Shown one piece after another: positions 1 through 5,041 of a stretch of 5,041 bases of DNA; the first letter of the stretch is position 1; every line of letters starts with the position of its first letter. The notes under the pieces are model-generated. The model saw only the letters and a program-made list of their open reading frames with translations, was not told the DNA's origin and ran no database searches. This stretch comes from Blautia sp. (GTDB lineage Bacteria; Bacillota; Clostridia; Lachnospirales; Lachnospiraceae): positions 1-5,041 of the forward strand of contig JAUUSJ010000218.1 in NCBI GenBank assembly GCA_030841965.1, read 5' to 3'. The position numbers were made by a program, and so were the translations under genes.

Positions 1-60
1 GTGGGAACGAACGTGTTTTTAGAGGACATATCTTTGGTCTCTCTTTGCGTCTGTCCCCAC
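1..60. repeat. Imperfect inverted repeat / long hairpin at left edge
   Basis: Bases 1-5 (GTGGG) pair with 56-60 (CCCAC), 7-9 with 52-54 (one G-T), and 11-15 with 46-50 (two G-T). An inner stem pairs 21-27 with 37-42, with G25 bulged and a 9-base loop. The two single mismatches in the outer stem are both A-C. The structure starts at the first base of the window, so it may be cut. It could be the end of a repeat element, a structured RNA, or the 3' region of an upstream gene outside the window. No T-run follows it directly, so it is not a standard intrinsic terminator. Confidence 0.45.
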
Positions 61-88
61 CCCATAAACCTCCCCCCTCCCCCTCCTT
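55..88 (-). other. C-rich tract, potential minus-strand G-quadruplex
   Basis: The plus strand has C-runs at 55-58, 60-63, 72-77 and 79-83, and bases 69-88 are pyrimidine throughout. On the minus strand this gives four runs of four to six G with spacers of 1, 8 and 1 bases, a pattern able to form a G-quadruplex (and an i-motif on the plus strand). It is conspicuous because the surrounding DNA is AT-rich. It ends about 60 bases upstream of the putative -35 box. The sequence shows the runs; folding and function are inference. Confidence 0.5.
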
Positions 89-100
89 CGGCGTTTTTTT

Positions 101-125
101 CCTTCCTAAAAAAACTTTCCTAAAA
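101..125. repeat. Short direct repeat upstream of promoter
   Basis: An 11-base unit, CCTTCCTAAAA at 101-111, recurs as CTTTCCTAAAA at 115-125, one difference, with a 14-base start-to-start distance. It lies just upstream of the putative -35 box. It could be a regulator site or simply low-complexity AT-rich DNA; a 14-base period does not fit one helical turn, which weakens the operator reading. Confidence 0.25.
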
Positions 126-142
126 TAAAATACGAAAAGAGG

Positions 143-171
143 ATGAAAATTTCCAAAGAATTTGCTATACT
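143..171 (+). promoter_or_regulatory. Putative SigA-type promoter with extended -10
   Basis: TATACT at 166-171 matches the -10 consensus at five of six bases and is preceded by TGC at 163-165, giving the extended -10 TGn motif. At an ideal 17-base spacing, ATGAAA at 143-148 matches four of six bases of TTGACA. Transcription would start near 178-179, giving a leader of about 38 bases before the first ATG. It is the only good promoter seen here and would drive both genes. Confidence 0.6.
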
Positions 172-203
172 AAAAAAAGTAAAAACAAAAGGCTAAATTA
201 GAA

Positions 204-208
204 AAGGA
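204..208 (+). promoter_or_regulatory. Ribosome binding site of the 1179-residue gene
   Basis: AAGGA lies seven bases before the ATG at 216, good spacing for a Bacillota Shine-Dalgarno site. The next in-frame ATG at 237 (Met8) has no such motif at the right distance, so this site decides the start at 216. Confidence 0.7.
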
Positions 209-215
209 AAAGAAT

Positions 216-3200
216 ATGAATGATAGAATTATATGGATGACAAAGTATCAGTTAAAACAAGAAAAGTTTTCCATTACTTTATCGGATTTGAATATAGAGA
301 TAGAAGTAGAAGCCGGTTCATCCTATGAAGGCTCTTTTTCTATGAACAGCGACTGCGAGACGGAGATTGTAGGGGAGATTATATCCACCCACGACCTAAT
401 CGAAGTAAAGAATAAAGTAATCGAGGGAAAACAAGTAGAAGTATTCTATTTCTTCAAGGGAAAACTAGCCCTTCCAGGTCAGGAAATCACAGGAAGCTTC
501 TATTTAATCACGAATGCGGGAGAATATGAAATCCCTTATAAAGTAAAAATCGTAGCGCCAACTCTAAAATGCAGCTACGGGAAAATCAATACATTAGATG
601 AATTTGCCGACTTAGCCGCAGAAAACTGGGTCGAGGCGAGAGAGCTTCTTTTTTGTGAGGAGTTCTATAATGTATTTCTAAAAGATGAGATTCACTTAAG
701 AGAAATTTATTTTGAATTGATAAAAGGAAAAGACAGAGATTGTATTTTGGAAGAATTCCTAAAAGCGGCCGACTGCAAGGAGGTTGTGAGGCTTTGTCCT
801 CAGGAGGAAAAAATTATCTTGACTGATGAGGAGAATAAAAAGCAAATTAGTTTTAAAAAAACCGAGTGGGGTTATATAAAGGGAAATATTCGCACAGAAA
901 AAGGATATTTTAAAATCTCTGACCAAACGTTCACAACAAATGATTTTGAGGAGGAAGTGCTGTATATTACTATTTCTCTGCCAGATAGTCAAAAGAAATT
1001 ATCGAGTCTGGAAGATGAATTGGTGATAGAGACTGCATATGAAAAGCTTACGATTCCAATTCGCTATAAAAGACCTTTAGAGGAGCAGATAATTTCTGCG
1101 CCTAGAACGGATTTGGAGGTACAAAAGGCATATTTTATGATTTATAAGCAATATTTATTATTCCGAACAGGAAAGACGGAGCTATCTGAATCGATAAGAC
1201 ATGTAAAATCAAGTATTGCTGTTTTAGAGAGAAAGCAAAAGGATCCACATTTTTGTGAACTTCTTCGATTCCATGTCGCTATTTTGGGGCAGGAGGTAGG
1301 CTTAGAGCAGCTTGCGCAGAAGATTGAGTCAAGGAGAAGAGAGTATCTTTCTATCAAGGATATTCGAGAATATTATTATTATCTTATCGCTTTATATAAG
1401 AGAGATAATTCCTCTATTTTAGAGGCAGTTGCTCAGATTCAAGATACATTTGAGAAACGTTGTACTCCGCTTTCTTTCTTTTTCCTTGTATATCTGGATA
1501 AAGAGTTAATTCAAGATAAGTATCGTCAATATCAGATTATAAGAGAGTTTTATAAGCAGGGATATTGCCCATGTTATCTCTATTTTGAGGTATTAGAGCT
1601 CTTAAATCAAAATTCCAATTTTATGGAGCAGGTTGGAGATTTTGAGATTGGATTATTTGAGTGGGGAATGCGTTATGGCTATATTTCTTTTTCGCTGTCT
1701 TACCGCTTTACTCAGCTTGTCTCACAGGAGAAGCATTTTAGTAAGAGATTATTTCGCATTTTAGAGAGCTTATACCAGGTGGAGGCAGATTCTGTCTATT
1801 TATCTGCTATTTGTTCTATGCTGATTCGCGGAAATCGCACGGGAAGAGAGTACCATACGTATTTTGAAAAAGGAATTACGGCGAATTTAAAATTAATAGG
1901 GTTAAATGAATATTATATCAGAAGTATGGATTATACATCTTATCCGATTTTGCCGAAGTCTTTGCTCACTTATTTTACGTACAGTAATAGTTTAGATTAT
2001 ATGGAGAGAGCTTATCTCTACACGAATGTATTTTTGAATAAAGAAGAGTATGATTTTGTGTATGATACTTATGAGGTAAAAATCCAGGAATTTATGAAAG
2101 AGCAGCTAATGCTTGGAAATGTAAATGAATATCTTGTTATTTTGTATCAGGCATTTTTAAAGGATAAGACACAGAGTGATATCGTAAAATTAATGCCGAA
2201 TATTATTTTTAGAAAGAAATTAATCTGTTATAATACGAATATGCGAGGCGTCTATGTCAAACATGACCAGGAGCAACAAAATACCTACGTGCCGTTAATC
2301 GATGGAAAATGTTATATTGACTTATGTACGAACCATTATACTCTTGGATTTACGGATAAGAGTGGAAATTGGTATATGAAGGGGATTGATTATGAAATCA
2401 TCGATTTATTAGACCAGGAAGATTATATGGATATTTGCAGAAAGCAATGCCTAGAGGAAGAGAGAGTTTTGATTCACAGCGTGGAGAGTATGCTAAATTC
2501 CGACGAAAAGACAGAGGAATTTGTGCAGGTTGGTGCTCTTGTCTTATATAATCGCCATGTAAAGAGATGGGTAAAGGAAAGAGCCATCGAGTATATTTTA
2601 GATTATTATTATGAGAGAGAGGATTTTGAGCAGCTAAAGAAATATCTCGGACAGATTACGTATAAGCATGTTCGTCCTGTCTATCGAAGTACTTTGATGG
2701 ATTATTATGTTGCGGCGGGTGAGATTGAGGATGCTTATTTTGGAACGGAGCTTTACGGAAGCGGAAAGATGGATAGGGAGCAATTATACTATCTATCTAA
2801 GTTTGGAATAGAGATACAGAAAAATCAGCGTGATAATTTGACTGCCCATATGGCTCACCAGGCATTTTTAGGAGGAAAATACGATGACCAGACGATTGAA
2901 TATCTGATGGAGCATTATGCGGGAAGATTGATAGACCTTCTTGGTATTTGGAAGACAGCAAAGAGTGAGGGAATTGAGCAGGCTGAGTTTGAAAAGAGAA
3001 TTTTGCTTCAGGCTCTTTTTACAAGGACGGAGGAGGAGAATCAGGTATTTGAAGTTTTCCTATCCTACTATGAGAAGGAACCAGAAGGAAAGGTTATCTT
3101 TAGCTATATTCCTTATGTGGCGAGCGGATATCTCATTGAGGGCAAGAAAGTTCCAGGAGGATTTTTTGAGATTCTCGGTCAGGAATGTAAAAACCGTCAT

Positions 3201-3755
3201 GTGAGAGATTTGAAGAGTAAAGTTGCTTATTTATATTATTATTCGGATAAAGAGGAGCTTAGTGATGAGACGAAGAGAACGATTCAGATGTTGATGAAGG
3301 AGATGTTTGGAAATCATATGATGTTTCCGTTCTTTCTCCAGTTTAAGGATATTGTGGATTTTCCAAAAGGCATTCTCGCAAAAACTTTCGTCACTTATCA
3401 CGGAGAGAGCAATCAGAATGTGCAATTTTTCTATACGTTAAGAGACCAGATTGACACGTATGAGCATCAGGTGCAGATGAGAGAGGTATTTGATGGAATT
3501 TATGTGTATGAGATGTATATTTTCTCGAAGGAAGAGTTCGATTATTATATTATGGTCGATGGAAAAGAGAGAAAGGGAAAAGAATATATCACAATTGAGA
3601 ATTTCTACGAGAAATATGAAGAGACGAAGGGAACGAGATTTGCCCTTCTCGACCAGATTTTGAATGAAGAGGATGAGAAGAAGGCAGAGGAAAAGATGGG
3701 TCAGTATATGGAGACATTGCAGATTTTAAATGATAATTTGGAGATGATGATGTAA
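216..3755 (+). CDS. DUF5717-type giant protein: tandem beta modules plus helical solenoid
   Basis: This is a 1179-residue protein of unknown function, recognised from memory as DUF5717-like. It has no signal peptide and no convincing membrane segment, so it is probably cytosolic. Residues about 17-113 are beta-rich, with a VEAGSSYEGSF signature typical of an Ig-like or beta-sandwich module. A short helical linker (about 125-185) follows, then a second beta-rich module at about 190-285. From about 297 the sequence is largely helical, in short amphipathic segments like a TPR- or HEAT-like solenoid, interrupted by a beta-rich stretch at about 666-725. The end has another beta-rich part (about 1068-1128) and a charged helical tail (about 1145-1179) ending in three Met. 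Tyrosine is about 8% of residues, with clusters such as EYYYYL and YLYYYYS. No catalytic motif is visible. The start at 216 is supported by an AAGGA site. It is probably co-transcribed with the Hsp70-like gene 31 bases downstream, which suggests joint action. A scaffold or cargo-binding role is inference. Confidence 0.85.
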   Translation: MNDRIIWMTKYQLKQEKFSITLSDLNIEIEVEAGSSYEGSFSMNSDCETEIVGEIISTHDLIEVKNKVIEGKQVEVFYFFKGKLALPGQEITGSFYLITNAGEYEIPYKVKIVAPTLKCSYGKINTLDEFADLAAENWVEARELLFCEEFYNVFLKDEIHLREIYFELIKGKDRDCILEEFLKAADCKEVVRLCPQEEKIILTDEENKKQISFKKTEWGYIKGNIRTEKGYFKISDQTFTTNDFEEEVLYITISLPDSQKKLSSLEDELVIETAYEKLTIPIRYKRPLEEQIISAPRTDLEVQKAYFMIYKQYLLFRTGKTELSESIRHVKSSIAVLERKQKDPHFCELLRFHVAILGQEVGLEQLAQKIESRRREYLSIKDIREYYYYLIALYKRDNSSILEAVAQIQDTFEKRCTPLSFFFLVYLDKELIQDKYRQYQIIREFYKQGYCPCYLYFEVLELLNQNSNFMEQVGDFEIGLFEWGMRYGYISFSLSYRFTQLVSQEKHFSKRLFRILESLYQVEADSVYLSAICSMLIRGNRTGREYHTYFEKGITANLKLIGLNEYYIRSMDYTSYPILPKSLLTYFTYSNSLDYMERAYLYTNVFLNKEEYDFVYDTYEVKIQEFMKEQLMLGNVNEYLVILYQAFLKDKTQSDIVKLMPNIIFRKKLICYNTNMRGVYVKHDQEQQNTYVPLIDGKCYIDLCTNHYTLGFTDKSGNWYMKGIDYEIIDLLDQEDYMDICRKQCLEEERVLIHSVESMLNSDEKTEEFVQVGALVLYNRHVKRWVKERAIEYILDYYYEREDFEQLKKYLGQITYKHVRPVYRSTLMDYYVAAGEIEDAYFGTELYGSGKMDREQLYYLSKFGIEIQKNQRDNLTAHMAHQAFLGGKYDDQTIEYLMEHYAGRLIDLLGIWKTAKSEGIEQAEFEKRILLQALFTRTEEENQVFEVFLSYYEKEPEGKVIFSYIPYVASGYLIEGKKVPGGFFEILGQECKNRHVRDLKSKVAYLYYYSDKEELSDETKRTIQMLMKEMFGNHMMFPFFLQFKDIVDFPKGILAKTFVTYHGESNQNVQFFYTLRDQIDTYEHQVQMREVFDGIYVYEMYIFSKEEFDYYIMVDGKERKGKEYITIENFYEKYEETKGTRFALLDQILNEEDEKKAEEKMGQYMETLQILNDNLEMMM

Positions 3756-3769
3756 ATAGAAAACGAGAA

Positions 3770-3810
3770 AGAAGGTTGCATGAGAAATGGCAGAAAAAAA
3801 GGATTTAATG
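3770..3810 (+). promoter_or_regulatory. Two competing translation starts for the Hsp70-like gene
   Basis: AGAAGG at 3770-3775 is 11 bases before the ATG at 3787, a long spacing. AAAGGA at 3798-3803 is four bases before a second in-frame ATG at 3808 (Met8), a slightly short spacing. Starting at 3808 gives 353 residues beginning MYIIGID, directly at the first beta strand of the fold, as is common in this superfamily. Neither site is clearly better; the longer form is given here. Confidence 0.5.
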
Positions 3811-4869
3811 TATATCATTGGAATTGATATTAAAGTCGATCAAGTGCAAATAAGTGTTTTTCAAGAGATTTATAAAGAGCCAATTGAGGTTATCAAGCAG
3901 TATAGAGATGATTTATACGAGCAGATAGCGCAGGTTTTTTTGGAGAAAGAAATCCGAATGGAGCAGGTAAAGGAAGTAATCTTTACGACGGACGAGACGA
4001 CAAAGAAAGTGAGACAAGGATATATCGAGCTCGCAGTGAGACTCGGCGTTCCGAGGGAGAAGATTTCGATTATTACACAGGAGACCGCATATTTACACTA
4101 TATTTATCGGCAGGAAGAGAAAATTTGGGACCATAGAGTTTTACTCTTTGACTATGGAAGGGATAAAATTATCTGTAGAAAGATGGAAATTATGCAAAGG
4201 TCCATTCCGATGCAGATTCAGCTTAACGAGATGGATGTATCGGTTCCAGCTTTGTTTACGGGGACATTAGATAGCAGAGACGATGTTTTTTCTAAGGTTA
4301 TCCGAAAGGTCATTGGCAAGGAGGCGATTACGAGTGTCTTTCTCACTGGCTCAGGGTTTTATGGAAATTGGATGAAAAAATCTTTAAAGGTTTTATGCTC
4401 GGGAAGGAGAGTTTTCCTTGGAGAGAATCTATACTCAAATGGAGCTTGCTTTTTTGGCGCCTATAAGGATAAAAAGAGAGAGCCAGGCGAGGAGCCGATT
4501 GTGAAGGCGAGAGATTTGGTGATTCATGATATCGGTGTCTTAAGTGGAGATGGGGATGCGGAGCAGTTTATCGCCATCACAGAATGTGGAAAGGAATGGT
4601 ATAATACGAGGGGAAAGCTTGAGGTTATATTGGACCACGGCAATCGAATTGAGTTTCTATTTCGGAATCGATTTGCGGACGAGGTGCAAAAAGAAATTTT
4701 AGAGATTTCCTCTCTTCCAGCGAGACCAGATAAGACGACGAGACTTGAGATAGAGATTAAATTTCAGGGAGCAAATCAGGGACAGATTTTGGTCAGGGAC
4801 CTTGGTTTTGGTTCGATTTATCCAGCGACCAATAAAGTATTTATGAAACAATTTACATTATTATCATGA
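3787..4869 (+). CDS. DUF5716-type protein, minimal Hsp70/actin-like fold
   Basis: This is a 360-residue soluble protein, recognised from memory as DUF5716-like; its function is unknown. Residues 9-25 (YIIGIDIKVDQVQISVF) sit where Hsp70 has its phosphate-1 loop (GIDLGTT): Asp14 is kept but the GTT is lost. Residues 61-107 resemble the Hsp70 connect segment, with ITQETAYLHYIY in place of INEPTAAALAYG. VLLFDYGRDK (118-127) is in the phosphate-2 place, with GGGT degraded. Residues 181-229, with VFLTGSGF and GENLYSNGACFFGAY, match the adenosine-motif region. Spacing is short: about 36 residues between phosphate 1 and connect, and about 60 between phosphate 2 and adenosine, so subdomains IB and IIB seem missing or tiny. 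Residues about 235-360 are beta-rich; LEISSLPARPDKTTRLEIEI recalls the Hsp70 substrate-binding beta domain (LTGIPPAPRG, then IEVTF). There is no helical lid. It follows the large gene by 31 bases, probably in one operon. Nucleotide binding is possible but ATP hydrolysis is doubtful. The Hsp70 link comes from reading motifs, not an alignment. Confidence 0.82.
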   Translation: MAEKKDLMYIIGIDIKVDQVQISVFQEIYKEPIEVIKQYRDDLYEQIAQVFLEKEIRMEQVKEVIFTTDETTKKVRQGYIELAVRLGVPREKISIITQETAYLHYIYRQEEKIWDHRVLLFDYGRDKIICRKMEIMQRSIPMQIQLNEMDVSVPALFTGTLDSRDDVFSKVIRKVIGKEAITSVFLTGSGFYGNWMKKSLKVLCSGRRVFLGENLYSNGACFFGAYKDKKREPGEEPIVKARDLVIHDIGVLSGDGDAEQFIAITECGKEWYNTRGKLEVILDHGNRIEFLFRNRFADEVQKEILEISSLPARPDKTTRLEIEIKFQGANQGQILVRDLGFGSIYPATNKVFMKQFTLLS

Positions 4870-4877
4870 TGATACCA

Positions 4878-4940
4878 GGGTCAAAAGGTCTAAAATCCGA
4901 TGCAAGCTTGCTTGCAAGAGGATTTTGGAACTTGGGACCC
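4878..4940 (+). other. Arm A: long interrupted hairpin
   Basis: GGGTC (4878-4882) pairs with GACCC (4936-4940). After a 2x2 purine internal loop (AA/GG), AAG (4885-4887) pairs with CTT (4931-4933); a G-A mismatch follows, then TCT (4889-4891) pairs with GGA (4927-4929) including one G-T. AAAATCC (4892-4898) pairs with GGATTTT (4920-4926). After a GA/AGA internal loop, TGCAAG (4901-4906) pairs with CTTGCA (4911-4916) around a CTTG tetraloop. That is about 24 pairs in 63 bases. Confidence 0.7.
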
Positions 4941-4942
4941 GC

Positions 4943-5002
4943 CAAAAACATGAATAAGTAGCCATTTTTCGGAGAAAAATGAGCGGATTATGAATGTTTT
5001 TG
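4943..5002 (+). other. Arm B: hairpin with tandem G.A motif
   Basis: CAAAAACAT (4943-4951) pairs with ATGTTTTTG (4994-5002). GA (4952-4953) faces GA (4992-4993), a tandem sheared G.A geometry. ATAA (4954-4957) pairs with TTAT (4988-4991). A 3x3 loop follows, GTA (4958-4960) facing GGA (4985-4987); then GC (4961-4962) pairs with GC (4983-4984), A4982 is bulged, and CATTTTTC (4963-4970) pairs with GAAAAATG (4974-4981) around a GGA loop. That is 23 Watson-Crick pairs in 60 bases. Confidence 0.72.
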
Positions 5003-5004
5003 AG

Positions 5005-5037
5005 GGCGCTGGGCGCCAGTGACGCCCGTTTAGCGCC
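5005..5037 (+). other. Arm C: GC-rich hairpin at right edge
   Basis: GGCGCT (5005-5010) pairs with AGCGCC (5032-5037), and directly inside it GGGCG (5011-5015) pairs with CGCCC (5023-5027), with a seven-base loop CCAGTGA and a four-base bulge GTTT at 5028-5031. This is by far the most GC-rich short segment apart from the C tract at the left edge. The window stops four bases after the stem, so an intrinsic-terminator T-run beyond the edge cannot be excluded. Confidence 0.65.
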
Positions 5038-5041
5038 GACC

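Larger units (their letters stand above)
4870..5041 (+). repeat. Structured intergenic element, three adjacent stem-loops (possibly ncRNA or repeat)
   Basis: No gene is visible here. From nine bases after the stop codon, three arms follow one another with only two unpaired bases between each (4941-4942 and 5003-5004), and about 58 base pairs cover some 116 of the 160 bases from 4878 to 5037. Such dense nested pairing is far from chance expectation. The element seems to continue beyond the window. It could be a cis-acting 3' UTR RNA for the operon, an independent small RNA, or a member of a dispersed palindromic repeat family; it looks familiar from Lachnospiraceae intergenic DNA, but I cannot verify that. 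No T-run follows any arm, so none is a standard terminator. The strand is uncertain; the tandem G.A motif favours plus. Confidence 0.65.

Noticed and set aside
84..106. T-run at 94-100 as an intrinsic terminator of an upstream gene
   Set aside because: There is no adequate GC-rich stem directly before the T-run.
216..785. Codon-usage shift in the first 190 codons of the large gene (more ATC and CTA)
   Set aside because: ATC and ATT are equal there (seven each) and later parts are also mixed; too weak to claim recombination.
759..992. Minus-strand open frame of 77 codons
   Set aside because: It lies wholly inside the large plus-strand gene, has low-complexity hydrophobic content and no convincing domain; a shadow frame.
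1142..1357. Minus-strand open frame of 71 codons
   Set aside because: It is antisense inside the large gene with no recognisable domain and is Ser/Cys-rich in the way shadow frames often are.
2941..3204. Plus-strand open frame of 87 codons in another frame
   Set aside because: Arg-rich translation in an alternative frame of the large gene, whose own frame is uninterrupted there.
3231..3425. Minus-strand open frame of 64 codons
   Set aside because: Antisense within the large gene, no domain and no separate transcription signals.
3794..3801. A AAA AAG heptamer at the start of the Hsp70-like gene, a possible slippery site
   Set aside because: A -1 shift there leads to a stop within about ten codons, with no stimulatory structure seen; it also serves as part of an alternative Shine-Dalgarno site.
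3780..3827. 15-codon frame starting at ATG 3780, four bases after GAAGG, overlapping the start of the Hsp70-like gene
   Set aside because: It could be a coupling leader, but it is very short, Lys/Arg/Gly/Asn-rich and easily a chance ATG.
4892..4926. Kink-turn in arm A or arm B because of GA/AG steps
   Set aside because: Neither arm has the three-base bulge next to tandem G.A pairs; arm B is symmetric and arm A has only a one-base asymmetry.

Overview
This window looks like a piece of a low-GC Bacillota genome, most likely Lachnospiraceae. The DNA is AT-rich, the Shine-Dalgarno sites are A-rich, and the two genes match, from memory, a pair of uncharacterised families (DUF5717 and DUF5716) that I associate with Lachnospiraceae. 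No search was possible, so the family and taxon assignments rest on recognition.

Layout. Bases 1-215 hold no gene. They contain an imperfect inverted repeat at the extreme left edge (1-60), a very C-rich tract whose minus strand carries four runs of at least four G (55-83), an AT-rich stretch with a short direct repeat, and a good extended -10 promoter (143-171) with a Shine-Dalgarno site just before the first gene. Bases 216-3755 encode a 1179-residue soluble protein: two N-terminal beta-rich modules, then a long Tyr-rich alpha-helical solenoid-like region with a beta-rich insertion, and a beta-rich C-terminal part. After 31 bases comes a 360-residue protein (3787-4869) that reads as a stripped-down Hsp70/actin-type ATPase fold followed by a beta domain resembling the Hsp70 substrate-binding domain. 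The two genes are on the same strand with no terminator between them and are probably one operon.

Bases 4870-5041 have no gene. Beginning nine bases after the stop codon, they fold on paper into three adjacent stem-loop arms (4878-4940, 4943-5002, 5005-5037) that use most of the bases; the middle arm has a symmetric tandem G.A motif between perfect helices. This looks like a structured RNA or a mobile or repeated palindromic element, and it runs up to the window edge.

How the parts may work together (inference): the large protein has the build of a scaffold or cargo binder and the small one of an Hsp70-like partner with degenerate nucleotide-binding motifs, so together they could form a cytosolic chaperone-like or assembly complex. 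The most novel-looking items are the 3' structured element, the minimal Hsp70-like protein and its pairing with the giant beta/helical protein.
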